In this document: in pieces, positions 8,134-14,834 of the stretch
Layout of the letters: every line of letters starts with the position of its first letter
Numbering within the stretch: the stretch's first letter is position 1
Origin: Palsa-892 sp035555855
Lineage (GTDB): Bacteria > Pseudomonadota > Alphaproteobacteria > Rhizobiales > Xanthobacteraceae
Direction: 5' to 3'
Length of the DNA: 33,374 nt
NCBI GenBank assembly: GCA_035555855.1
Contig: DATMGD010000028.1
Location: 1 to 33,374, forward strand
Translations under genes and position numbers: made by a program
The notes under the pieces: generated by a model
The model's database searches: none
What the model was told of the DNA's origin: nothing
Seen by the model: the letters and a program-made list of their open reading frames with translations, nothing else

Positions 8134-9543
8134 ATGGCTGCACGTACGCTCTACGACAAAATCTGGGACGACCACGTCGTCGATACGCAGCCGGACGGGA
8201 CCTGCCTTCTCTATATCGATCGTCACCTCGTTCATGAGGTGACGAGCCCGCAGGCCTTCGAAGGCCTGCGCATGACCGGCCGCAAAGTGCGCGCGCCGGA
8301 GAAGACGCTTGCCGTCGTCGACCACAACATCGCGACGAGCGACCGCTCGCAGGGTATCAAGGATCCGGAATCGAAAACGCAGGTCGAAGCCCTGGCGAAC
8401 AACGCCAAGGAATTCGGCATCGAGTATTTCAACGAACTCGATAAGCGTCAGGGCATCGTCCACATCATCGGGCCGGAGCAGGGTTTCACGCTGCCGGGCA
8501 CGACGATCGTCTGCGGCGATAGCCACACCTCGACGCATGGCGCATTCGGTGCGCTCGCGCACGGCATCGGCACGTCCGAGGTCGAGCATGTGCTCGCCAC
8601 GCAAACACTGTTGCAGAAGAAAGCCAAGAACATGCGCATCACCGTCGATGGCAAGTTGCCGGACGGTGTGGGCGCGAAAGACATCATCCTCGCCATCATC
8701 GGCGAGATCGGCACCGCCGGCGGCACCGGCGCGGTGATGGAGTATGCCGGCGACGCGATCCGTACGCTCTCGATGGAAGGCCGCATGACGGTCTGCAATA
8801 TGTCGATCGAAGGCGGTGCGCGTGCGGGTTTGGTCGCGCCGGATGAAAAGGCATTCGAGTATCTGAAGGGCCGCCCCAAGTCGCCGAAAGGCGACAAGTG
8901 GGACACCGCGATGCGTTACTGGGAAACGCTCTTCACCGACGGCGACGCGCATTTCGACCGGGAAGTGAAGCTGGATGCGGCGAAGCTGCCGCCGATCGTA
9001 TCGTGGGGCACGAGCCCCGAAGACGTCGTGTCGGTGCAGGGCTGGGTGCCGAACCCGGCCGAGATCGCCGATGAAGCCAAGCGCATCACCAAGCAGCGTG
9101 CGCTCGAATATATGGGGCTGACGCCGGGAACGAAGATCACCGACATCAAGCTCGATAAAGTGTTCATCGGCTCATGCACTAACGGCCGTATCGAGGATCT
9201 CCGCCAGGTCGCGCAGATCGTCAACGGCTTTCAGGTCAACGGCAACGTTTCGGCGATGATCGTACCGGGCTCGGGCCTTGTGAAGGAACAAGCGGAAGCC
9301 GAGGGCCTCGATAAAATTTTCAAGGCTGCGGGCTTCGACTGGCGCGAGCCGGGCTGCTCGATGTGCCTTGCGATGAACCCGGACAAGCTCAAGCCCGAAG
9401 AGCGCTGCGCTTCGACCTCGAACCGCAACTTCGAAGGCCGTCAGGGCTTCAAGGGCCGCACGCACCTCGTCTCGCCGTCGATGGCGGCGGCTGCAGCGAT
9501 CGCGGGCCACTTCGTCGATATTCGCGAGTGGCCGAAGCACTGA
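8134..9543 (+). CDS. leuC: 3-isopropylmalate dehydratase large subunit LeuC
   Basis: LeuC (469 residues) is the aconitase-type [4Fe-4S] subunit that, with LeuD, isomerises 2- to 3-isopropylmalate in leucine synthesis. It shows MAARTLYDKIWDDHVV, DSHTSTHGAFGALAHGIGTSEVEHVLATQ written here in shorthand, and the cluster cysteines in FIGSCTNGRIED and GCSMCLAMN. The ATG at 8134 has an AAGGAAA site at 8124-8130 that overlaps the rplS stop codon, which implies coupling to the ribosomal gene. Its partner leuD is not adjacent but 4.7 kb downstream at 14225. A strong hairpin terminator follows at 9567. Confidence 0.97.
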   Translation: MAARTLYDKIWDDHVVDTQPDGTCLLYIDRHLVHEVTSPQAFEGLRMTGRKVRAPEKTLAVVDHNIATSDRSQGIKDPESKTQVEALANNAKEFGIEYFNELDKRQGIVHIIGPEQGFTLPGTTIVCGDSHTSTHGAFGALAHGIGTSEVEHVLATQTLLQKKAKNMRITVDGKLPDGVGAKDIILAIIGEIGTAGGTGAVMEYAGDAIRTLSMEGRMTVCNMSIEGGARAGLVAPDEKAFEYLKGRPKSPKGDKWDTAMRYWETLFTDGDAHFDREVKLDAAKLPPIVSWGTSPEDVVSVQGWVPNPAEIADEAKRITKQRALEYMGLTPGTKITDIKLDKVFIGSCTNGRIEDLRQVAQIVNGFQVNGNVSAMIVPGSGLVKEQAEAEGLDKIFKAAGFDWREPGCSMCLAMNPDKLKPEERCASTSNRNFEGRQGFKGRTHLVSPSMAAAAAIAGHFVDIREWPKH

Positions 9544-9566
9544 GAAATTTTGGCTGATGCCAATAA

Positions 9567-9598
9567 AAAAGGGCGCATCCCGCAGGATGCGCCCTTTT
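9567..9598. terminator. rho-independent terminator after leuC (bidirectional)
   Basis: A perfect 10-bp stem GGGCGCATCC / GGATGCGCCC (9571-9580 and 9585-9594) closes a CGCA loop and is flanked by A6 on the left and T4 on the right. The A/T flanks allow it to end the leuC transcript on the plus strand and the small minus-strand gene at 9612. Confidence 0.9.
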
Positions 9599-9611
9599 GT
9601 TTAGGCGTGCA

Positions 9612-9845
9612 TTAACGCCAGCGGCAGATGCGATGTCCGCGATGCCACCAGCAGTGTTTGACACGGCGGTTGTTGCAGACGAGACGGTCGCGCGAATTAC
9701 GCCAGCAGCGCACATCAATCACGTTCGACCCGGCCGCCGGAGCGCCCGAATAGGCGCCGGCTGCCGCGAAGCTCGGCGTTGCGAAGGAAAGTGCGCCGAG
9801 CGATAGAGCGCCAGCAGCGGCGGCTGCGAGAATTAGTTTTTTCAT
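9612..9845 (-). CDS. small exported Cys/Trp/Arg-rich protein, unknown family
   Basis: The 77-residue product has a signal peptide: MKKLILAAAAAGALSLGALS with likely cleavage after FAA near residue 28. The mature part of about 48 residues is basic and carries four cysteines in two spaced pairs (RCWRNSRDRLVC and KHCWWHRGHRICRWR), along with five tryptophans or their neighbours in the same blocks. Paired cysteines in an exported peptide suggest disulfides. The start at 9845 has a strong ribosome-binding site (AGGGAG) 9-10 nt upstream. The bidirectional hairpin at 9567 can terminate it. I do not recognise a characterised family; similarly small Cys-containing exported proteins are frequent in Hyphomicrobiales. 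Confidence 0.72.
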   Translation of the reverse strand: MKKLILAAAAAGALSLGALSFATPSFAAAGAYSGAPAAGSNVIDVRCWRNSRDRLVCNNRRVKHCWWHRGHRICRWR

Positions 9846-10036
9846 TTCGAGAACTCCCTTGCTTGCAGTGATGAGCCATGGATGGGGGGGAAGAAACCGG
9901 AGGCTCGTCATCAAGTCTTGCGCCGGCGCACTGAACGAAGATTGAACCGGCGGCTCACCTTCCGTTCAGCAACACGGCGTGTTTACGGCACGACAACGCA
10001 AAAGCGCCGCAAAGGTTGCAAAAATAAATTTTTGGC

Positions 10037-10074
10037 AAGCTTATGCGTGTCAGAGATTTGGACGCATCAAGCTT
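10037..10074 (-). terminator. possible terminator at the carbamoyltransferase 3' end
   Basis: On the minus strand AAGCTT-g-ATGCGT (10062-10074) pairs with ACGCATAAGCTT (10037-10048), a 12-bp stem with one bulged G that includes the stop codon. An A/T-rich stretch with a run of T follows after about 10 nt, so the tract is offset from a canonical terminator. Confidence 0.4.
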
Positions 10075-11875
10075 TGGCGCTCGTCTGCACGATTTCGCCG
10101 ACATCGGTGTAGAAGCGCAGCATCTTCAGCATCACAGGGTGCAGCGCGCTCTTCGAGACGAGCATATCGTGGATCGCGAGATAATGGATACCGGTGGTGA
10201 GGAAGCATTCCATCGCGTCCTTCGGCGTCTCGACGATCGGCTCGCCCTTGACGTTGAACGAGGTGTTGATGAGGACAGGGACGCCCGTGAGTTTTTCGAA
10301 CTCCTTCAGGAGCCGGTAGAGCCGCGGGCTGCTTGCTTCCGTTACGGTCTGGACGCGCGCGGTGCCGTCGACATGGACGATCGCCGGGATTTTGTCGCGC
10401 CAGGCCGGATAGACGTTCTTCGCCATCAGCATGTAAGGCGAATCGCCCTTGCCTTCGAAAATCTCGTCGGCGCGTTCGGCAAGCACGATCGGCGCGAACG
10501 GCCGGAACGGCTGGCGATGCTTCACGCGGCTGTTGAGGATGTCTTTCATCTCCGGCTTGCGCGGGTCGCCGATGATGCTGCGGTGGCCGAGTGCCCTCGG
10601 ACCGAATTCCGAGCCGCCCTGAAACCAGCCGATGACGTTGCCGTCGGCGAGGACTTTCGCGGTGTCGCGGCAGATGTCGTCGCTTTTGACCTGCTTCGTC
10701 GCCATGCGCACGAGCGCGGGGCTCATCGCGCGTTCGACCTCGGCGTCGCCGTAGGAACGGCCGAAATAGGCGTGGCTGATCTTATACTCGCGCGGTTTCT
10801 TCTGCACGGCGAGGTGGCCGTAGAGCGCGCAGCCGATGGCGATGCCGTCGTCGCCGGCGGCGGGCTGAATCCAGACATTGTCGAAGCCGGCTTCGCGCGC
10901 AACCTTGCCGTTCGCGACGCAGTTCAGCGCGACGCCGCCCGCCATCACAAGGTTCTTCGCGCCGGTTTTTTCGCGCAGCCAGCGGGCACGCTCGATCATC
11001 ACTTTCTCGGTGTCGTCCTGCACGCGCCAGGCGACGTCTTCCCAATGCTTCATCGACGGGCTGGCTTCCCATTTGCCGTCACTGTCCATCAGCCAGGGCT
11101 GGTTCATGTCGGGCGTCCATTCCGGCACTTTCAACTCGCCGTCCTCGAGCCACATGAAAGGTTTCACCGCGTTCGGCCTTCCGTAAGGCGCGAGACCCAT
11201 CAGTTCGCCGCACTTGTTCCAGTCGCCGAACACATAGGTAGAGGCGCGGCTATAGAGCGCACCGAGACCGGGCATGTTGTAGAACTCGTCGGAGAGAAAG
11301 CCGCGGCTCGGGGTCATCCAAACTTTCTTCAGCGTCTTCAGCTCGGATCCCTTGAAGGTGTAGTAGCTCTCGGATTCGCGTGCGAGCGGGCTGACATTCT
11401 TCGAGCCTTCGTCGTTATCCATCGCATCGGCATGGTAGCTGCCGACGCCGTCGACGATCATCACTGCGCCCTCGTCGAAGGGCGAGGCGGCAAAGGCGCT
11501 GTAGGCATGCGCCAGGTGATGCGAAATCGTCATGACCTTGCCGGACTTGTTGAGGAATATCGGGTCTTTTTCGGCGAGCGGCCGGTCGTCCTCGCTGATG
11601 AAATTCGGCACGTCGAAGGAAATCAGCCGCCGCTCCATTTCCTCGACCGGCAGGATGTAGCAGTTGCGGACGACAAGGCTGACATCGTCGAGCGTGATGC
11701 CTTCGGCATTCAGCACGTAATCGACCGCTTCCTTGTAGAAGCCGCTCGCGTGTTTCTCGCGAGTGATGCGTTCCTTCATGATCGCGAATGCGATTGCTCC
11801 GTCGCGCAGAAGACACACGCTCACGTCGTGGTCGTAGGTGTTCATACCGAGGATGTAGTCGTGCTGTTTCGTCAT
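10067..11875 (-). CDS. carbamoyltransferase, NodU/TobZ family
   Basis: The 602-residue protein has the two-domain layout of O-carbamoyltransferases: an N-terminal Kae1/ASKHA-like domain and a C-terminal YrdC-like domain. Family enzymes use carbamoyl phosphate and ATP, via carbamoyl-AMP, to carbamoylate a hydroxyl group. The metal/active-site motif ISHHLAHAYSAF is at about residues 117-128. ASKHA motifs IVDGVGSYH and VMAGGVALNCVANGKV are present, as is the C-terminal QGGSEFGPRALGHRSI. The start at 11875 (MTKQHDYILGMNTYDHD) has an AAGGAACC ribosome-binding site. No sugar, antibiotic or Nod-factor synthesis gene is adjacent, so the acceptor is unknown. Candidates are a surface glycan or a lipid head group. 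It lies isolated between minus-strand small genes. Confidence 0.88.
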   Translation of the reverse strand: MTKQHDYILGMNTYDHDVSVCLLRDGAIAFAIMKERITREKHASGFYKEAVDYVLNAEGITLDDVSLVVRNCYILPVEEMERRLISFDVPNFISEDDRPLAEKDPIFLNKSGKVMTISHHLAHAYSAFAASPFDEGAVMIVDGVGSYHADAMDNDEGSKNVSPLARESESYYTFKGSELKTLKKVWMTPSRGFLSDEFYNMPGLGALYSRASTYVFGDWNKCGELMGLAPYGRPNAVKPFMWLEDGELKVPEWTPDMNQPWLMDSDGKWEASPSMKHWEDVAWRVQDDTEKVMIERARWLREKTGAKNLVMAGGVALNCVANGKVAREAGFDNVWIQPAAGDDGIAIGCALYGHLAVQKKPREYKISHAYFGRSYGDAEVERAMSPALVRMATKQVKSDDICRDTAKVLADGNVIGWFQGGSEFGPRALGHRSIIGDPRKPEMKDILNSRVKHRQPFRPFAPIVLAERADEIFEGKGDSPYMLMAKNVYPAWRDKIPAIVHVDGTARVQTVTEASSPRLYRLLKEFEKLTGVPVLINTSFNVKGEPIVETPKDAMECFLTTGIHYLAIHDMLVSKSALHPVMLKMLRFYTDVGEIVQTSAKA

Positions 11876-11962
11876 GGTTCCTTCGTGATGCAGGAAAGAA
11901 ATTCTTAGCGATGTGCGAGAGGTCACAGTTTCCGCACGTCACGCGGCGTAGAATGAGGATGA

Positions 11963-11986
11963 AAAGTCGGATAAATCCGGCTTTTT
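11963..11986. terminator. T-tailed hairpin in the gap
   Basis: AGTCGGA-taaa-TCCGGCT forms a 7-bp stem with one G-T pair, extended by A/T pairs, followed by TTTTT on the plus strand and TTTT on the minus strand. It looks like a small bidirectional terminator. On the minus strand it is about 90 bp upstream of the carbamoyltransferase and would insulate it from readthrough. Confidence 0.5.
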
Positions 11987-12077
11987 GGCGTATCTGAATA
12001 TCCGTTCATCTACGTCGAGAGAGCAGGGGAGTTGTTGCACTTTAGGATAGCATCCCATAGGCTTCAACGCAGGGAGT

Positions 12078-12115
12078 AAACGCCATTACGCCGATCAAAG
12101 GCGGCGTTTTATTTT
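12078..12115 (+). terminator. T-tailed hairpin without an obvious upstream gene
   Basis: AAACGCC (12078-12084) pairs with GGCGTTT (12103-12109), with an inner GCC/GGC stem, and is followed by TTTTATTTT. The T-tract is on the plus strand, but no plus-strand coding gene lies upstream before rplS-leuC. It could be a leader attenuator of the Arg-Gly gene or the end of a small RNA. Confidence 0.5.
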
Positions 12116-12176
12116 CCGACATCGTCATCGCAAGATGAACTTTCTGACGCGCTCGCGCGTTTTCGATGTTTCCCTG

Positions 12177-12188
12177 CTGTAGCTACAG
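12177..12188. promoter_or_regulatory. perfect 12-bp palindrome before the Arg-Gly-repeat gene
   Basis: CTGTAGCTACAG is a perfect dyad located 25 bp upstream of the preferred start at 12213 and just before the ribosome-binding site. It may be an operator; no known regulator consensus is recognised. Confidence 0.35.
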
Positions 12189-12212
12189 AGAGACGAGAAA
12201 GGATCGATGCAA

Positions 12213-12503
12213 ATGACACCAAAAACGAAACGCTCGCTTCTGGCGCGGGTCGTGGCCGGCTTCTTTATCGTCGCCATGTACTGCGTCAATACAGTTGCGA
12301 TCACCGGTTTTGCGCTGACGTCGACGTCGACGAAAGCGGAAGCTCGCGGTCGTGGCCGTGGTCGCGGCCGTGGTCGCGGCCGTGGCCGTGGCCGTGGACG
12401 CGGTCGTGGTGCCTGGCGCGGCCGTGGCCGTGGCCGTGGTGTGTGGTGGCCTGGCGCTTGCCACATTCCGGGTACCAGCCTGTGGTATTCTTCCTGCTGG
12501 TAA
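12213..12503 (+). CDS. small exported or membrane-anchored Arg-Gly-repeat protein
   Basis: The product is 96 residues from the ATG at 12213; that start lies 9 nt after AAAGGA, whereas the ATG at 12207 lies only 3 nt after it. An N-terminal basic segment is followed by a hydrophobic stretch (VVAGFFIVAMYCVNTVAITG) that is a signal peptide or anchor, with an AEA cleavage-like site. Then come 11 consecutive Arg-Gly dipeptides, Ala-Trp, and 4 more (DNA 12345-12440). The C-terminus is VWWPGACHIPGTSLWYSSCW, with two cysteines and four tryptophans. The codons in the repeat vary (CGC/CGT, GGC/GGT/GGA), so the peptide repeat appears kept by selection and is not one uniform DNA slippage unit. A terminator follows at once. 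Function is unknown; Arg-Gly runs commonly bind nucleic acid or polyanions. Confidence 0.72.
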   Translation: MTPKTKRSLLARVVAGFFIVAMYCVNTVAITGFALTSTSTKAEARGRGRGRGRGRGRGRGRGRGRGAWRGRGRGRGVWWPGACHIPGTSLWYSSCW

Positions 12504-12525
12504 GCGGGAAGTTACTCGCTCAAGG

Positions 12526-12553
12526 AAACGGGCCGGTTCAACCGGCCCGTTTT
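12526..12553. terminator. rho-independent terminator after the Arg-Gly gene
   Basis: A 9-10-bp GC stem (ACGGGCCGGT / ACCGGCCCGT) with a TCA loop, preceded by AAA and followed by TTTT. It lies between the convergent genes ending at 12503 and 12582 and can serve both. Confidence 0.85.
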
Positions 12554-12581
12554 CGTTTGTGCGCTCCAGTAGAGCAGAACT

Positions 12582-13610
12582 CTATTTTCGCTTGCGGCGC
12601 AGGCCGTCGCCGCGCGCGGCTTTTTCGGCGTCGAAGCAGGCGTAATAGTCGGCGCGCTGCTCTCGCTCTTTGGCGCAACGCTCGACCGGCGCAAGATCGG
12701 GCGGCTCGATATAGGCGCGATAGGGCTTGATGGCATAGCGGATGTTGCGATCGAGCGCGCGGCCGAAGCGGTCGATCTTGTCCTTGAGGCGCGGCGCGGC
12801 CGAAAGAATCGCCGAGCGCAGCGTTTCGCCTTCGATGAAGTTATCGGGCAATTGATCGAAAGGCCCGTCGTAATAGCTATTCAGCAAAAGATTGTCTTCG
12901 TAAACGCCGACAAGAATCTGCCGCGGCAATTTCAGATCGCGGAAATAGGCAAACCCAGTGCGGCGCCCGATCGCGATGCGGCTTTCTTCGCGAACGGGGA
13001 AAGTTTCTTCCGGCAGCGGCAGGCTGTCATCGAGGATGTAGAGAAATATTTTGAGCTTCTCGTTGAAGACAAGCAGGAAGCGCAGGCCCGACTCGTCGAA
13101 CACCGGCCCGATGAAGCGCTCATCCGGTGCGAGCTGTTTCGCCTGCGGCTTTAGTTGGGAAAGATCGTTGAGCGCGAATTCGACGCTCTTGTCACGGTAG
13201 GCGATGCGATAGCGTAAGTGATCTTGTTTTTCCAACTTGACGCCCTGCGCTTCGCCAAGTGTGATCTCTGTTGCTTTGGCTTCCGGATGCCACGGCGTTT
13301 GCGTGCGGTAATAGGCGAAGTGCAGCACTGCCGGCTTGTCGCTGACCTCGATGCGGAGGTTGCCCGCATAGGGCGTGCCGCGATGAAGAAAGCGAAAGTA
13401 ATAGTAATTCTCGGTTGGGTAGACGGTGACGCGATCGGGCAGCGCGTTCAGCACGAAAGCAAAGACCTTCAGCGGATCATCGACGTTGAGCATATCGATG
13501 CGCGTTACGTCCTGAATGTCCGCTTCGAGCGTTTGCAGTTTCGGCGCGCCATCTTGCGCGTGAGCCACGAGCGGCACGGCAGCGATCAGCCACAGCAAGA
13601 GACGCCACAT
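12582..13610 (-). CDS. exported protein of unknown family
   Basis: The 342-residue protein starts MWRLLLWLIAAVPLVAHAQ, a Sec signal with cleavage after AHA at about residue 18. The start at 13610 has GGAAGGA about 10 nt upstream. The mature part is rich in beta-type segments (RVTVYPTENYYYFRFLHRG, LRYRIAYRDKSVEFAL, GLRFLLVFNEKLKIFLYIL) and ends in an alpha-helical, basic C-terminus with two cysteines (ERCAKEREQRADYYACFD). There is no catalytic motif that I recognise. The signal and beta content point to a periplasmic or outer-membrane-associated protein. It is divergent from the metallopeptidase gene at 13708 across 97 bp. Confidence 0.75.
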   Translation of the reverse strand: MWRLLLWLIAAVPLVAHAQDGAPKLQTLEADIQDVTRIDMLNVDDPLKVFAFVLNALPDRVTVYPTENYYYFRFLHRGTPYAGNLRIEVSDKPAVLHFAYYRTQTPWHPEAKATEITLGEAQGVKLEKQDHLRYRIAYRDKSVEFALNDLSQLKPQAKQLAPDERFIGPVFDESGLRFLLVFNEKLKIFLYILDDSLPLPEETFPVREESRIAIGRRTGFAYFRDLKLPRQILVGVYEDNLLLNSYYDGPFDQLPDNFIEGETLRSAILSAAPRLKDKIDRFGRALDRNIRYAIKPYRAYIEPPDLAPVERCAKEREQRADYYACFDAEKAARGDGLRRKRK

Positions 13611-13707
13611 CGTTATTGATCCTTCCATTGCCGTATGATGGCGGAGCGAATGGCGGAAGCAAGTGCCGCCACTTCCGGGCGGCGGCGAAGGCGGCTACGC
13701 TCGGGCC

Positions 13708-14121
13708 ATGAGCAGGATCGACTGGCAAAAACTCGAAGCGCCGTCGCTCGAGGAATTCGAGCAGCTTGCGGCGGAAGCCTTCGCCGGATTGCCGCAGAAG
13801 TTCCGCGCGTTATGCGGCGGCGTCGTCATCCGCGTCGAGGATTTCCCATCGAGGGATGTGCTGCAGGAAATGAACGCAGGCGAGTTCGACCTCCTTGGTC
13901 TTTTCACCGGCATCGGGCTCGCGCAGGGCGGCGACGGGCCGATGACGGGGCAGCTTCCCAACACCGTGCAACTCTACCGGCGGGCGATCCTCGATTACTG
14001 GGCCGAGCACCAGGAAACGCTCGGCGATATCGTGACCCACGTGCTGGTGCACGAAATCGGCCATCATTTCGGGCTTTCCGACGAGGATATGGAGCGGATC
14101 GAGGCTTCGGCCGGGGCCTGA
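13708..14121 (+). CDS. zincin-like metallopeptidase family protein (PF06262 type)
   Basis: The 137-residue protein ends in a zincin site, HEIGHHFGLSDEDMERIEA, with HExxH at residues 115-119 and a downstream acidic residue of the kind that completes zinc binding in this minigluzincin-like family. The N-terminal part is helical (FEQLAAEAFAGLPQKF), followed by beta strands with VVIRVEDFP and LLGLFTGI. No signal peptide is present, so it is cytoplasmic. Peptidase activity has not been shown for most members of the family, so the substrate is unknown. The start at 13708 fits the family; the open frame extends to 13663 without homology. It lies just upstream of leuD, from which it is separated by a promoter-like sequence. 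Confidence 0.82.
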   Translation: MSRIDWQKLEAPSLEEFEQLAAEAFAGLPQKFRALCGGVVIRVEDFPSRDVLQEMNAGEFDLLGLFTGIGLAQGGDGPMTGQLPNTVQLYRRAILDYWAEHQETLGDIVTHVLVHEIGHHFGLSDEDMERIEASAGA

Positions 14122-14174
14122 ATCGAGGCGTTTTCGCAGGGTTCTTTTTGCATAGCTCCTGCGCAGGCTTCGGT

Positions 14175-14203
14175 TTGAAAATGCCCGAACGAGGGGCTAC
14201 AAC
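14175..14203 (+). promoter_or_regulatory. likely leuD promoter
   Basis: TTGAAA (14175-14180), a 17-bp spacer and TACAAC (14198-14203) form a good sigma-70-type promoter. Transcription would begin around 14210, just ahead of the GAGGAC ribosome-binding site of leuD. Confidence 0.5.
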
Positions 14204-14224
14204 GCCCTCCTCACGAGGACAGAT

Positions 14225-14830
14225 ATGGAAAAGTTCACGGTTCTGGACGGCGTCGCGGCGCCGCTCAAGCAGATCAACGTCGATACCGACAAGATCATTC
14301 CGAAGCAGTACCTGAAAACGATCAAGCGGACCGGGCTCGGTGCGGGCCTGTTCGCCGAGATGCGGTACAAGGACGACGGCAGCGAAAACCCGGATTTTGT
14401 GCTGAACAAGCCGGCCTATCGCAACGCCAAGATTCTCGTCGCCGGCGACAATTTTGGCTGTGGTTCGTCGCGCGAGCACGCGCCGTGGGCGCTCCTCGAT
14501 TTCGGCATTCGCTGCGTCATCTCGACGTCGTTCGCCGACATTTTCTACAACAACTGTTTCCAGAACGGCATTCTGCCGATCAAGGTCTCGCCTGAAGATC
14601 TCGACAAGCTGATGGACGACGCCGAGCGCGGCGCGAACGCCCGCCTTTCCGTCGATCTCGCCAAGCAGGAAATCACCGGACCGGACGGCGGCACCATCAA
14701 GTTCGATATCGATTCGTTCCGCAAGCATTGTCTGCTGAACGGCCTCGACGACATCGGCCTGACGATGGAAAAGGCGCCGAAGATCCAAACCTACGAAAAG
14801 CAACTCGCCGAAAAGCGTCCCTGGGCTTAA
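14225..14830 (+). CDS. leuD: 3-isopropylmalate dehydratase small subunit LeuD
   Basis: LeuD (201 residues) is the swivel-domain subunit that completes isopropylmalate isomerase with LeuC. The family motifs are visible: NVDTDKIIPKQYLKTI near the N-terminus, GDNFGCGSSREHAPWAL around residues 78-95, and FADIFYNNCFQNGILPI. A GAGGAC ribosome-binding site precedes the ATG. leuB follows 4 bp after the stop, so leuD-leuB form an operon. leuC lies 4.7 kb upstream beyond six unrelated genes, so the two subunits are made from separate transcripts. Confidence 0.97.
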   Translation: MEKFTVLDGVAAPLKQINVDTDKIIPKQYLKTIKRTGLGAGLFAEMRYKDDGSENPDFVLNKPAYRNAKILVAGDNFGCGSSREHAPWALLDFGIRCVISTSFADIFYNNCFQNGILPIKVSPEDLDKLMDDAERGANARLSVDLAKQEITGPDGGTIKFDIDSFRKHCLLNGLDDIGLTMEKAPKIQTYEKQLAEKRPWA

Positions 14831-14834
14831 TCAC

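Larger units (their letters stand above)
11876..12212. other. 337-bp non-coding gap with hairpins
   Basis: No coding frame is supported here. The stretch carries a T-tailed hairpin at 11963-11986, a second at 12078-12115, a weak TTGCAC-N17-TAGGCT promoter-like pair (12035-12063), a small GC hairpin followed by T at 12147-12163, and a perfect 12-bp palindrome CTGTAGCTACAG at 12177-12188 just ahead of the Arg-Gly gene. The gap separates the divergent carbamoyltransferase and Arg-Gly-repeat genes. Confidence 0.6.

Noticed and set aside
10043..11908. Long plus-strand frame (about 620 codons) antisense to the carbamoyltransferase
   Set aside because: It mirrors a well-supported gene and its translation has no family pattern; in high-GC DNA such antisense frames are common.
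12345..12440. Repeat DNA as a CRISPR or minisatellite
   Set aside because: The units are 6-bp codon pairs in frame with varied third bases and no spacers, so it is a coding repeat.
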